This document shows, in pieces, positions 1 to 9,160 of a stretch of 64,000 nucleotides of DNA. Both the position numbers and the translations under genes were made by a program. The stretch covers positions 28,181-92,180 of the forward strand of contig JAFGKV010000114.1 of assembly GCA_016928395.1 (NCBI GenBank), written 5' to 3'. The DNA is from Candidatus Fermentibacterota bacterium (GTDB lineage: Bacteria; JAFGKV01). Under the pieces are notes generated by a model. It was not told where the DNA came from, made no database searches, and saw only the letters and a list, made by a program, of their open reading frames with translations. How positions within the stretch are numbered: the stretch's first letter is position 1; every line of letters starts with the position of its first letter.

Positions 1-19
1 TTCCTGCCCGCGCGGCGCC

Positions 20-162
20 GAGTGGCACTCTATTTGCGTAACTCACCTCCGACAGGGCGATATCGGTGTGCGGGCGACTGGGTCGTCGCAGAATGCAACG
101 GCAGTCCCGCAACTTTCCGGGCGAGGGGCAGTAATCCTGATCCCCAGAAGACCTCACGGACC
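20..162 (+). promoter_or_regulatory. cobalamin-riboswitch-like leader of the diguanylate cyclase gene
   Basis: The leader before the GGDEF gene contains an AATGC...CGGCAGTCCCGCAACT stretch (about 91-117). It lines up with the conserved AAAUCC...GCUGCCCCCGCAACUGU core of the cobalamin riboswitch. It is followed at 143-155 by CCCAGAAGACCTC, close to the 3' B12 box (AGUCAGGAGACCUGCC). The order and rough spacing are right, but the GGUG and 5' P1 elements are poorly matched and part of the leader may lie outside the window. I saw this by eye. It is a candidate only; a decayed or variant aptamer, or chance, are alternatives. Confidence 0.35.
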
Positions 163-1344
163 ATGAGGATGGCGATGCGCATACACAAGCCGCTCGAACT
201 CTGCCGGGTTGACCGTGCGTTGATTTTGGCCGCCCTGCCCATGCTGTTCTATGCGGTGGGCACGGCAGTAGTGGCCCGTGACCTCCAATCCCACCTGCCG
301 TCCGGTCCTTCCCGGCTGGTCTTCTCGTCGGCCGTCGACTGGGCATTGGGCGTGGTAGCCGGATATGCTGTTCTCATCGCACTCGGTGTTGTGCTGCGTC
401 ACCGATCGCCATCGAGCGGTGTCTTCGTGTACATGACCCTGGTCTACTTCGCCATCAATAACGCGATTCTGGCCACGTTCATCGGGCCACTCTCCAGCCC
501 GCCCTGGCTCTCCATCCTGGGGCTGGCAGTACTAGGCCTTCTCCTCCTGGGTTCCCGGGAAGTCTTCACCAGTATCAGCATCTACCTGGTGGCATTGGGC
601 CTCATCCATGCGCTGGGGACGACCGGCAGGCTTCCTTACCGGTACATCTTCGAGGAAGGCGCGGCGCCTTCGTGGTGGATGTGGCGGATGGCAGTGGTCA
701 CCATTGCCAATACCGTGATCATCGTTCTGGTTACCGCCTATGTCGTTGCGGCATGGCAGCGGCGGGAATCCAGTTTCCGCGATCTTTCCAACCAGGATGA
801 TCTCACCGGCGTGGGGAATCGCCGCTTTCTCAGCCATGCTCTGCGCACTGAATTCTCCCGCGCCCGCCGCTATGGCCGGGAGATGACCTACGCCATTGTC
901 GATCTTGACCACTTCAAGCGTGTGAATGACCGGCACGGCCATCCCATTGGAGACTTCGTTCTCAGGGCAACGGCAAAGGCTTTGACCGCCTCCACGCGGG
1001 AAAGCGACACGGTCGCCCGCTGGGGAGGCGATGAGTTTGTGCTGCTCTTGCCCGAAACAGGCGTGTCAGGTGCACAGGAACTGGCCGAACGGTGCAGAGC
1101 CGCCATTCGCGCGACCGTGGCCGCCGAGACGGGGATAGGGATCACCAGCAGCGTCGGCATCGCCTCAATGCGCCACGAGGGTCTTCACTCCCCGGATGAT
1201 CTGGCTCGGATCGCGGACACAGCCCTGTACGCGGCCAAGCAGGCCGGTCGGAATCGCGTGGTGATCGCCGCCGAGCCGGCGAAAGACGGCGTCGTCACCT
1301 TTCCTCGAATCGTCTCTCAGAATCCGCGCCCCAACGCTATGTGA
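163..1344 (+). CDS. membrane-anchored GGDEF diguanylate cyclase
   Basis: Predicted to make cyclic di-GMP from two GTP at the inner membrane. The N-terminal half (about residues 10-200) is hydrophobic, with roughly six membrane segments of a MASE-like sensor. The C-terminal half is a GGDEF domain with the intact signature RWGGDEF and an RESD inhibitory I-site five residues before it, so it looks catalytically competent and feedback regulated. The reading frame is open from position 22, but the first 47 codons overlap the riboswitch-like leader and look non-coding; ATG 163 precedes the first membrane segment. The 3' end overlaps the convergent Omp85 gene by 28 nt. The sensed signal is unknown. 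Confidence 0.85.
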   Translation: MRMAMRIHKPLELCRVDRALILAALPMLFYAVGTAVVARDLQSHLPSGPSRLVFSSAVDWALGVVAGYAVLIALGVVLRHRSPSSGVFVYMTLVYFAINNAILATFIGPLSSPPWLSILGLAVLGLLLLGSREVFTSISIYLVALGLIHALGTTGRLPYRYIFEEGAAPSWWMWRMAVVTIANTVIIVLVTAYVVAAWQRRESSFRDLSNQDDLTGVGNRRFLSHALRTEFSRARRYGREMTYAIVDLDHFKRVNDRHGHPIGDFVLRATAKALTASTRESDTVARWGGDEFVLLLPETGVSGAQELAERCRAAIRATVAAETGIGITSSVGIASMRHEGLHSPDDLARIADTALYAAKQAGRNRVVIAAEPAKDGVVTFPRIVSQNPRPNAM

Positions 1345-2933
1345 ACGCGACCCTGGAGCGGATCACTCCCGCGGGGCACGCCGTAGGCTAGTTCGATCAT
1401 GCCCACTGTGGTGCGAGCCATGATACCCATCCCGACCCCCAGCAGTCCTTCATGGCGCTCACCCACTTGATACACGCCACAGTCGACAAACGCGAAAAGT
1501 GATGATGCACCGCGCGATACGCGATGCAACTCCATCACGATCCACCCGGCGCTCTCTGTACGGAATTGGGCTTCACGGTAGCCGCGCACGGTCCGTGCGC
1601 CACCCACCGAGAAGCGCTCGGGAAGCGGAAGCTCCTGACCTCCGTGTACGGCATGCCGCGCAGCACCACGAAGGACTGCCAGGATCCCCGACCCGAGCCC
1701 CAGCGATCGCCGGACGTCGACCTCGACACGTACGACAGGCGTCACGATCTCTGAGGCAATCTCACGCAGTTCCTGGTACCCGACCCTCAGACTCACCCAG
1801 GATCCCGTGGGAGGGACATCGTCGCCATGCTCCCTGTTCCAGATTCCCTTTCCCCACGCCTCATCCGCCCTGGTTGAGGCAAGAGGGGCCCCTTCGCCCG
1901 GAATCACCCGCCGGCCACGATACCCGATGTAGCCCCTGAAGCTGCCTCCGAGGTCCCAACCAAGGGCGACCGTTCCATCCCGCTCCACCCAGAGGGTGTC
2001 TTCCACCACCTGATTGATGCCGATCTCCAGCGACGGCGGCAACCCAAGAATCCACGGCTCACGGTACGTCAGCGCCAAGTCGGTTCGCCCAGCGCCACGG
2101 GCTTCCCATCGGAACGATGCTTCCCGGGCCGTGCCCGCGATGTTGCGAAATGCGGCCTGCACACTGCCCACCACCGCGCCGTCCCTTGCAAGACCCACCG
2201 CGCCCCGGGCTGTATGGGTAACCCGCTCCACCAGGGGAAACCGCACCACAACTCCACCAGGGTCGATGCCGCGCAGAAGTACGGGTTCACCAACCGAGGA
2301 GTAGTACCCGGTTTCTCGCAGTCGAGCCACCGCACGATCCATGCCGCTCTGACGGTACGGCATGCCTGGCCTGATTCCCGCCAGTTTCGACACTACGGAA
2401 GCTCTCGTTCTCACAGAATCCGATACCTCGATGCGCTCGATGACACTCCGCGGGCCTGCAGTCGCGCCGACGCGCAACGTCACCATCCCGGCACTGCTGT
2501 CCACATCCACATGTCGAACGCCGAGAGAAACAAATGGAAACCCCGCCTCCTCATGCGCTCCGAGGAGTGTGCTCAGCCTCGCAGTGACGACGCCTGCCTC
2601 CCACGGACTCCCTGCCAGATCCTGCAACCGCAGCACTGCATCAGCGGCATCCGACGAGGCGCCATCCACCACGATACGAGCCACAGTGTATCGCCGCCCG
2701 GGAACAAGGCGAAGCGTACGCACGCCTTCCGCCGCGGTGGTCTCGAATCGTGCCTCGAAAAAACCGTTCCTGCCCAATTCGACCAGTATATCCTCCTTGA
2801 CGCAGGATTCCCGCCCACTCTCGGTGGTGTCGGCACATGGGGCAGCGAATCGGGAGGCGGCCGACTCCGGTAGGATGTCACTCATCTCCCACACGGTGGC
2901 CATGAGCCCCATCGCTACGACTGCGCAGATCAT
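1317..2933 (-). CDS. Omp85/BamA-TamA family outer-membrane barrel protein
   Basis: Last gene of the minus-strand envelope operon, 538 aa. After one N-terminal hydrophobic segment (the MICAVVAMGLMATVW region) come POTRA-like repeats: about residues 45-150 with RTLRLVPGRRYTVARIVVDG, then IERIEVSDSVRTRASVV...GMPYRQSGMDRAVARLRETGYY. The C-terminal half is a barrel containing the GGARTVRGYREAQF motif, typical of the Omp85 L6 (V/I)RG(F/Y) element. It ends in Phe, as barrel substrates do. This is shorter than BamA and closest in build to TamA or a two-POTRA transporter. The ATG overlaps the upstream TGA (ATGA), so translation is coupled to the giant envelope protein. It probably inserts or exports an operon partner; it is not likely the housekeeping BamA. 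Confidence 0.75.
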   Translation of the reverse strand: MICAVVAMGLMATVWEMSDILPESAASRFAAPCADTTESGRESCVKEDILVELGRNGFFEARFETTAAEGVRTLRLVPGRRYTVARIVVDGASSDAADAVLRLQDLAGSPWEAGVVTARLSTLLGAHEEAGFPFVSLGVRHVDVDSSAGMVTLRVGATAGPRSVIERIEVSDSVRTRASVVSKLAGIRPGMPYRQSGMDRAVARLRETGYYSSVGEPVLLRGIDPGGVVVRFPLVERVTHTARGAVGLARDGAVVGSVQAAFRNIAGTAREASFRWEARGAGRTDLALTYREPWILGLPPSLEIGINQVVEDTLWVERDGTVALGWDLGGSFRGYIGYRGRRVIPGEGAPLASTRADEAWGKGIWNREHGDDVPPTGSWVSLRVGYQELREIASEIVTPVVRVEVDVRRSLGLGSGILAVLRGAARHAVHGGQELPLPERFSVGGARTVRGYREAQFRTESAGWIVMELHRVSRGASSLFAFVDCGVYQVGERHEGLLGVGMGIMARTTVGMIELAYGVPRGSDPLQGRVHIALGRGF

Positions 2934-5900
2934 CAGAAGTACGCTACCAATTCCATCGAACCTTCTCGCACTTTGCCCCTGCCCGCCTCTGATCCGACGC
3001 TCAGGCTCATGGTCAAGGTCAACTTCTCCTGTATCTTGTGTTCGCCCCCAACCTTGATGAGACGGGAGAAACCCTCTTGATCCACGCGGCGCAGCAATGG
3101 AGCCAACGCAGACCACGGCCCATCGGCCCGGCGCCATGCAAGCTCACCATCGATGCGGAACCGTCCTCTCCCGGGCAACGCCAGCCGAAGCCCGGGTGTG
3201 ACCACGGCCGCATGGAGCACGGCCTCGGTCGCTTCTCTGCTCTCGCCCGCCACTTCTCGGACAACGTCTTCCCGGGAGAGCTCGCCGCTTCCCACCACAT
3301 CCAACCGGCCTGTTAGGGGCAGAGAAACAGCCGGCGAGAATCCCCAGGTCTTCGACCTCGCCACCACCGTGCTTCCTCCTGAGAGCGCGGGACTCTCCCG
3401 TTCCTCGGATGAGGCGCGATACACGGCCATGTCGGTGGAAATCATCTTCCATCTCGCTCCCCTCGCCCGCACGGCGCATCGCGTCTGATGACGCCTGGTG
3501 CGCTGGTCTACCCGCCGGTTATCCGCATCGGCAGCGTAGGCGAACTGGGTTGCGATGGCGAACTCGCCGCCCGCGGGCCGAACCTGCATGCTGCCGTCTA
3601 TTCGACTCACGCGCCGTAGTGTCGTGGAATCGCACTTCACTACTGCAGGGCGCAACAGGTAGAGATCCGTTCTCCTGTCTGACCGGCTGGTGACCTGGAT
3701 ACGACCGGTCACGTCAGCATTGATGCGCCGTCGCCACTCCGGGCCACGGCCCCCTGGTGCCAGGCGGAGCCCAACGATCCCCTCCACCAAATCTGTCCTC
3801 TCGGCGCCCCCGGAGGGCACCAAGACCTTTTTGTGAGTACCCAGTTCTGTGCCCACCCACGTTCCCAACGAATCATACTCGCCCACATTGGTCTCCCACG
3901 ATTCCTCCGGGACCAGTTCTTCGACGAGCTGTTCCGATTGTCGGCCCGAGATCTTGTAGTCCAGCTCCAGCCTGGGCCCCCAGGACACCGGCAGTGCGGA
4001 TACCCGTGCGGTGCCCAGAGAGGACACAATGTCCTCGGGCAGAACCTTGCCTTGATCCGCCAAGAGCATCCGGTAGGCAGTGGCATAGCGGAGCCGGGTG
4101 TGGTTGAAGTCAACCCTGGCCGTCGCCTTGACACCCGCGTTCCCCGCCACGCCTATCTCCCACCACCGTCCTGACGAGCTGCGCATCCATGCGTCGGGAT
4201 CCGTGATATGCTCTTTGGTGATTCGGCTGCCGGTTACCACCCTTGCCGTTGTAGCGGAGCGGCCGATTCGTGCGCCCGCGCCGATATCCATGTACCCCCG
4301 GCCCGAGAGCCCGCTGTTCGCCTCTCCCTTCCACATCACGAGAGGACTCCAGAAACCGAAAGGACGATCCAGCGCGCCGTCGGTCCACCACCGCGTGTCG
4401 TCTTTGGCCACTGATCGATTGAAGCGCCCAGTCATTGAATAACCGCCCGGACCCAGAATCGTCCCGGTCACTTGAGCCCGGCGGGATACTGTCGTCCCCC
4501 GGCGCATTCCACCGAGCACGAGGCCGAGGCGACCGTCCCGGGGCAGCCCGAAGGATAGATCCAGCGTGGCTTCGTCCTCGGAGCCAGTGTCGTCGATACC
4601 GCTCCAATCCCGTGTCCATTCCACCGGCCTGGCGCGGCCGGGCGTCGCGAATCCCGCTCCCTGAGACCGCCACGTTGCGCCCCCCTGCCACCACGGAAAG
4701 ACTCCTCCCCCACCATGCGCCGACAGATGGGCGTACACTGCGCCCTGGGTATTGTCCCGGTCATCCCGTGAGGATAAGGTATTAGCATCCCGTACCCCCG
4801 CCGCTGCCTCTACATCCAGACGCATGCTGTCCTCTCCCACGCGAATACCGACAACCGCGCTTTCGTGCGACCGGGGTGCCTGTACGGTTCGCCAGGCCAC
4901 GTAGTCCCCGTGCCCGGGCCCGACATATGCCCAAAAGGCGGCGTCAACGCGCACATAGTCGCCTCCTGCATCACGGTAGAACGTCGCCTCAAAGGCCCCG
5001 GCGCCCCCCCCGAGCGAGCTGATCCGCCCCATGTCCACGGGAGTGTGCGGCGCCCGCGGGATCTCCCCCCCCCGCACTAAGATCACATCCTCACGGCGGT
5101 CGTATGCGCCTGCGCCCGTGCTTTCGGCTCGGGCTGCGAAAGGCCCGCCGCCCGGACCGTAGTACTCGAAACGCGAGCCGACCCGGCGATAGGAGCCCGA
5201 GGCCCCGACCGAATCGAACACTGCGTCCCATCCTCCCCCATCGTGGGGCACGAGAAAGCCAACGTGCAGGGTGTCATACGTGCCCGCGTTCAATCCGACA
5301 AACCGGTAGGTGGGCGCCCTGGCCCGTTCGGGATCGTCGCCCGCGGCCCCCAGCACCGCCCGCTCCTCCTCACCCAGAATCCAGTCCATGGGCTGGGATG
5401 CATCGTCTGCTTCACGAAACGCTGCGAATCGTATGGTTATTGCGTCGGAGATGCTGCGGACTGCCGTTGCCAGGTACACGGTGCGACGGTAGCTCTCCGC
5501 GGTGTACTGGAAGTCGACGCTGATGCGCGACAGTCCGGTAATTGGGCGGCGCTCGGTAAACGTCACCTCGCCAGTCGAATAGTCGATGGTGTAGTCCTTG
5601 TCACTGCCTCGGGCCACGGGCGATCCGTCGACCCAGACCCGTTCCGTTCCCGCCAGGATGACGACGGTACTGGCCCCGCCAGAGAGATGGCGCGCCAGGT
5701 AGTAGGGACCTTGGGCGCCGTCGATGCCGGTGAATTCGACACTCACGAAGGTCCCCCCGGTGGAAGCCGCAGCCACGTCTCCGGACCACTGCCCGTGGGC
5801 CAGCGTACCGGCAACGCCCTGCATCTTTCTCTCAAGGCTCAAGAACCTGAACCCTTCTGTGGCGATGGCGCAATCGCCCACGCTAAGACTGCTCTCCTTC

Positions 5901-6538
5901 CGCTTCAGCTCGATGACCACACGGTCAATGTCACGCAGCTCCTGGGTCGTGCCCTGAGGCTGGATGGGCGTACTCTGGTCACTCAGTGAGGCGGTGACCT
6001 CCACGTCGCCCGCCAGCCTCCCCTGAAGCTGTACCTGTAATGCCTGGTCAAGGCTGGGATCTTTGCCTGAGCCGAACCGTACGCCGATGGTCTTGGTGCC
6101 GGCGACCTGGAGGGAATGCTCGGACGAGAGATCGGCGGGGTATTCCGTGGCGGGAGCGGCCGCCGTCACTGCCACAATCTCTTCACCCGGCGAAGGCAAA
6201 GCGCGGCGCTGGAGGTGAACCGGTATGCCCAACGGCAGAAAACGATACTGGATGCGTACCGTGCTTTCGGCCATGCTGGGGAGGAAGTGAATGCGATTGC
6301 GGAAGTCAAGACGAAACCCAGCGCCGGCGGAGAGAAGAGAGTCGGCCGCCCACACCACGACGGATTCGCCCACGACAAAGGAATCCGGCAGCGCCACCTC
6401 CCGAGGCACCGGTGGTCCTAATGCGATAACCCTCTGGATCCCTGGCGCCGCCTGGGCATTGAGCCCGAGGAAAAGCAGAAGGATGCAACAACGGATAGCC
6501 CAGCCCCTGCCTGACGGCGCCCGTTCTTCCCTGTCCAC
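2933..6538 (-). CDS. giant secreted envelope protein with SprA-like motifs
   Basis: About 1201 aa with an N-terminal signal (WAIRCCILLLFLGLNAQA). Its body is rich in beta-strand patterns with alternating aromatic and charged residues, consistent with a large outer-membrane barrel. Around residues 290-350 it carries GTERVWVDGSPVARGSDKDY followed by TIDYSTGEVTF and RISVDFQY. That pattern recalls the segments of SprA, the T9SS translocon barrel of Bacteroidetes, and of large uncharacterised FCB envelope proteins. I chose GTG 6538: upstream codons of the open frame are an out-of-frame reading of the NHL gene. It lies 46 nt after the NHL gene and is translationally coupled to the Omp85 gene. The exact family is not recognised; homology to SprA is inference from short motifs. 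Confidence 0.6.
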   Translation of the reverse strand: MDREERAPSGRGWAIRCCILLLFLGLNAQAAPGIQRVIALGPPVPREVALPDSFVVGESVVVWAADSLLSAGAGFRLDFRNRIHFLPSMAESTVRIQYRFLPLGIPVHLQRRALPSPGEEIVAVTAAAPATEYPADLSSEHSLQVAGTKTIGVRFGSGKDPSLDQALQVQLQGRLAGDVEVTASLSDQSTPIQPQGTTQELRDIDRVVIELKRKESSLSVGDCAIATEGFRFLSLERKMQGVAGTLAHGQWSGDVAAASTGGTFVSVEFTGIDGAQGPYYLARHLSGGASTVVILAGTERVWVDGSPVARGSDKDYTIDYSTGEVTFTERRPITGLSRISVDFQYTAESYRRTVYLATAVRSISDAITIRFAAFREADDASQPMDWILGEEERAVLGAAGDDPERARAPTYRFVGLNAGTYDTLHVGFLVPHDGGGWDAVFDSVGASGSYRRVGSRFEYYGPGGGPFAARAESTGAGAYDRREDVILVRGGEIPRAPHTPVDMGRISSLGGGAGAFEATFYRDAGGDYVRVDAAFWAYVGPGHGDYVAWRTVQAPRSHESAVVGIRVGEDSMRLDVEAAAGVRDANTLSSRDDRDNTQGAVYAHLSAHGGGGVFPWWQGGATWRSQGAGFATPGRARPVEWTRDWSGIDDTGSEDEATLDLSFGLPRDGRLGLVLGGMRRGTTVSRRAQVTGTILGPGGYSMTGRFNRSVAKDDTRWWTDGALDRPFGFWSPLVMWKGEANSGLSGRGYMDIGAGARIGRSATTARVVTGSRITKEHITDPDAWMRSSSGRWWEIGVAGNAGVKATARVDFNHTRLRYATAYRMLLADQGKVLPEDIVSSLGTARVSALPVSWGPRLELDYKISGRQSEQLVEELVPEESWETNVGEYDSLGTWVGTELGTHKKVLVPSGGAERTDLVEGIVGLRLAPGGRGPEWRRRINADVTGRIQVTSRSDRRTDLYLLRPAVVKCDSTTLRRVSRIDGSMQVRPAGGEFAIATQFAYAADADNRRVDQRTRRHQTRCAVRARGARWKMISTDMAVYRASSEERESPALSGGSTVVARSKTWGFSPAVSLPLTGRLDVVGSGELSREDVVREVAGESREATEAVLHAAVVTPGLRLALPGRGRFRIDGELAWRRADGPWSALAPLLRRVDQEGFSRLIKVGGEHKIQEKLTLTMSLSVGSEAGRGKVREGSMELVAYF

Positions 6539-6584
6539 CGCGCCTAAACCGTTCCGTCCACGGAACCGCGGGCGCGCCGTCGCG

Positions 6585-7439
6585 CTACGGCACCTCGGCC
6601 AGGGCAAGCCCCACGATCGTGTCGCTCTCACGTTCCGCGACAAGAAGCATGCCATCCGTGGCGAAACACACGGCGGACGGGCTGGCGAGTTGCGGCATGC
6701 CGGCAGGCGGGCATGACAGATCGTAGACGACACCGTTCTTGAACACCCTGACGACATGTGCCTCCTCGTCAACCATCGCGCCGAGCCCGTCTTTGCGAAT
6801 GTCCACGCTCCCCGGCGATCCCCCCACCGCGATGGCTCCCCGATGGTTGCCGTGTGTGTCAAAGAAGTGCACAAGGCCTCCAGCCTGATCAGACACCGCC
6901 ACACGTCCAGCCGCACATGCGAGGCCGGCCGGTATGAGCGGGATTCGCGGTTCGTCTCCTGCCCCGCTGAGTCGGCGCAAGCCATCGAAGGGGTCTGTTA
7001 CCATGATCGTTCCTGAGCCCTCGTCGGCGACAAACACCCGCCCGTCGGGCAGCGAGGCCACTGCCAGGGGTTTCCAAGGCCACACTCCGCCACCGGGGCC
7101 ACGGATCTCCGTCACGGGCACACCGGCTCTGTCGACCTTCAGCATGCGTGAACCGTCGGTATCAGCCAGATAGACGAACTGCCCCCCCGGATCCGTGACT
7201 GCCACGCGGTCTGAGAACTCCATCCATCCCTGCCCATTCCCACCGAAGGAGCGGACATGCCTGCCGTCCATAGAAAAGAAGTGAAAACGGGCCACTCCAC
7301 GGTCTCCCACCCAGAAACCACCATGGGGACTCCGCGCCAACGCCTCCGGGCCATGCAGGATGCCCGGCCCAACCACCACGGATGACGACATCACCGACAC
7401 GGTCTCCATAGCGGCGGCCGTCAGCAGCGCAAGTATCAT
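6585..7439 (-). CDS. NHL-repeat beta-propeller protein
   Basis: 284 aa, with a hydrophobic N terminus (MILALLTAAAMETVSVM) that is a probable signal or anchor. It then shows five or six NHL-type repeats, for example GVARFHFFSMDGRHVRSFGG, FVYLADTDGSRMLKVD, VFVADEGSGTIMVTDPF and AVSDQAGGLVHFFDTHGNHR. These build a beta-propeller that usually serves as a protein-binding platform. ATG 7439 is chosen because it overlaps the tonB stop (ATGA) and starts right at the signal sequence. In this operon it probably acts in the periplasm between TonB and the outer-membrane parts. No catalytic residues are recognised. Confidence 0.75.
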   Translation of the reverse strand: MILALLTAAAMETVSVMSSSVVVGPGILHGPEALARSPHGGFWVGDRGVARFHFFSMDGRHVRSFGGNGQGWMEFSDRVAVTDPGGQFVYLADTDGSRMLKVDRAGVPVTEIRGPGGGVWPWKPLAVASLPDGRVFVADEGSGTIMVTDPFDGLRRLSGAGDEPRIPLIPAGLACAAGRVAVSDQAGGLVHFFDTHGNHRGAIAVGGSPGSVDIRKDGLGAMVDEEAHVVRVFKNGVVYDLSCPPAGMPQLASPSAVCFATDGMLLVAERESDTIVGLALAEVP

Positions 7440-8128
7440 CGGAGAACAAACTCCACGGTCACGTCGCCGGTGGCGTCGGCGGATCCCGTCACCGATTCGA
7501 AACGCCATTGTCGAAGAGCCTCTATGGCGGCGTCATCCAGGGCGGGGTGAGCTTTGAGTACCAGAGTCGCGACCCTGACGTTCCCGTCCGGCGTGACCAC
7601 CAGACGAACCTTGACAATCCCCCCGCTGGGCGCGCCCGGGGGAAAGACCGGGTCGACCATGTAGATCGGCGTTCGGGTCGAGAGCGTCCCTTCCACTCTG
7701 ACTTTGACTCCCGATCCCACCGCCGGCGAGGACGTGGTCACCGGCATCGGAGCCAGTCGTGCGCCCGGAGAGGGGCCGGGAGGGGCAGGATCGGACGGGG
7801 AGAGCAAAGGGCTGGGGGGACGGTCCGAAAGAGCAGAGGAGGCCGGCAAGTCGGGAAGAAGTGCTTCGTTCCGCTCGGAAGCCGGCAGCGGCGCGATGTC
7901 ACCGGTGCGTGCCCGCGGCCCTGTGGACTCCCGGGGCGGTGCCTGCGGCGCCGGCTGTTCCTCTGCCGAGGAGATCTCTCCAGCCAGCAACTCCACCTCC
8001 AGAGGCGGCGCCGCCATGGGCCGCACAGAGACATGAACAAGGAGGAAAAGCACGGCAAGGAGACCGTGCAACGCCACGGCGGCTCCCACTCCCACATGAG
8101 AGGGGGAACACCACGGATCGCGTCTCAC
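7436..8128 (-). CDS. tonB: TonB-family energy transducer
   Basis: 230 aa. It has one N-terminal membrane anchor (about residues 12-33), a Pro/Ser-rich periplasmic spacer (about 55-150), and a C-terminal TonB domain with IYMVDPVFPPGAP, GIVKVRLVVTPDGNV and HPALDDAAIEALRQWRFES. TonB passes proton-motive force harvested by ExbBD to outer-membrane proteins. GTG overlaps the exbD stop (GTGA). The operon has no recognisable TonB-dependent receptor with a plug domain, so the partner may be the giant envelope protein or the Omp85 barrel. The short Pro-rich spacer is shorter than in E. coli TonB-type long linkers but adequate for the family. Confidence 0.88.
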   Translation of the reverse strand: MRRDPWCSPSHVGVGAAVALHGLLAVLFLLVHVSVRPMAAPPLEVELLAGEISSAEEQPAPQAPPRESTGPRARTGDIAPLPASERNEALLPDLPASSALSDRPPSPLLSPSDPAPPGPSPGARLAPMPVTTSSPAVGSGVKVRVEGTLSTRTPIYMVDPVFPPGAPSGGIVKVRLVVTPDGNVRVATLVLKAHPALDDAAIEALRQWRFESVTGSADATGDVTVEFVLR

Positions 8129-8547
8129 CGGGCATCCTCCGGCTTCGACGCGATAAGCAACCGCTGGTACCCGGCGCGACGACCTGCATCCAGTACGCTC
8201 ACCACCCAGTGGAACTGGCTCACCCGATCTGCCCTGATGATGAGCGAGGGTACTTCCTGCACGGGATCCAACGCGTGACGCAACTCCTCTTCCAGGCGTT
8301 CCGCCCCGATCCTCCGGGCGCCGAGAAAAATCTCACCGCGCTCGGTCACCGTCACCACGACTCGGTTGTGGGGCTCCGGCTCTGCGGTCTGAGTTCGTGG
8401 GAGGTCTATCTTGATACCCGGCTGCACCACGAAACTCGATGAGAGAAGGAAGAAGATCAGGAGCAAAAACACGATATCGGTAAGCGAGACTGCCGGGATG
8501 GAGGAGATCCGACGCCGTGACGTCTCAAACAACGACCGGGCCATCAT
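8125..8547 (-). CDS. exbD: ExbD/TolR biopolymer transport protein
   Basis: 140 aa. It has a short cytoplasmic N terminus (SLFETSRRRISSIPAVS), one membrane helix containing the essential Asp (SLTDIVFLLLIFFLLSSSF), and a periplasmic domain ending VVSVLDAGRRAGYQRLLIAS, which is typical of the family. With ExbB it forms the inner-membrane proton channel that energises TonB. Two ATGs in tandem (8547, 8544) follow AGGGTGAAG; either would overlap the exbB stop by about 20 nt. Its stop overlaps the tonB GTG. TolR is the alternative name, but the adjacent tonB favours ExbD. Confidence 0.9.
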   Translation of the reverse strand: MMARSLFETSRRRISSIPAVSLTDIVFLLLIFFLLSSSFVVQPGIKIDLPRTQTAEPEPHNRVVVTVTERGEIFLGARRIGAERLEEELRHALDPVQEVPSLIIRADRVSQFHWVVSVLDAGRRAGYQRLLIASKPEDAR

Positions 8548-9160
8548 CTTCACCCTGAGTCGGCACCAGGCGCAGCAACTCCACCGCTGCGCGACGCATC
8601 TGGTGAGCAAGGCCTTCGATCTCGCCCACCAGCCAGTTGTTGCCGATGAGCGCGGGTATGCCCACCACCAATCCTCCGGCCGTGGTGACCAAGGCCTCCC
8701 AGATTCCTCCAGCGAGGATACTGGCATCAACCTGCCCGGCATGGGTCTGCACCTGCATGAAGGCCCGGATCATGCCCGTCACCGTGCCTAAGAACCCGAC
8801 CATGGGCGCGGCGGCCGCCACGATGGCGAGCCAGCCTATGCGCCGCTCAAGAGTGTCGATCTCCAACTGCCCCGCCATGGCCATGCCGTCCCGCGCGACA
8901 TCGCGATTGCCGCCGGCCTCCAGCCCCGCCAGTAACACCTTCGCTACGGGTGCGGTGCTTCGCCTGCACCGGGCCTGTGCTACTTCTTCCTGGCGCTCCT
9001 TGACCAGCGCCAGGATTTCCCAAGAGATCCGGTCAGTCCCCTTCCGGGCGCGCCGCAACACGATGTAGCGCTCGATGAACACCGCCAGGGCCACCAGTGA
9101 CCCCAGCGCGATGGGCACCATGAAGTAGCCGCCCTTGATCACCAGCGTGAGAAGATTCAC
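8525..9160 (-). CDS. exbB: ExbB/TolQ/MotA proton channel protein
   Basis: 211 aa with three membrane helices: one near the N terminus (VIKGGYFMVPIALGSLVALAVF), and two after a cytoplasmic loop (LAIVAAAAPMVGFLGTVTGM and a segment containing GGLVVGIPALIGN). The motifs APMVGFLGTVTGMI and EALVTTAGGLVVGIPA are diagnostic of the MotA/TolQ/ExbB family. It forms the proton-conducting pentamer around ExbD. GTG 9160 is chosen because GGAGGGAG stands just upstream; the longer open frame would run through the preceding gene. The start shares its G with the upstream TAG (TAGTG). Confidence 0.9.
   Translation of the reverse strand: MNLLTLVIKGGYFMVPIALGSLVALAVFIERYIVLRRARKGTDRISWEILALVKERQEEVAQARCRRSTAPVAKVLLAGLEAGGNRDVARDGMAMAGQLEIDTLERRIGWLAIVAAAAPMVGFLGTVTGMIRAFMQVQTHAGQVDASILAGGIWEALVTTAGGLVVGIPALIGNNWLVGEIEGLAHQMRRAAVELLRLVPTQGEDDGPVVV

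Noticed and set aside
22-162. The open frame of the diguanylate cyclase extends to an ATG at 22
   Set aside because: The extra 47 residues have no membrane or sensor character and overlap the structured leader; ATG 163 stands at the first membrane segment.
20-162. GEMM (c-di-GMP) riboswitch before the GGDEF gene
   Set aside because: The conserved ACGCAAAGCC and GGUAGGUAGCGGGGUUACC-like features are absent; cobalamin-type pieces fit better.
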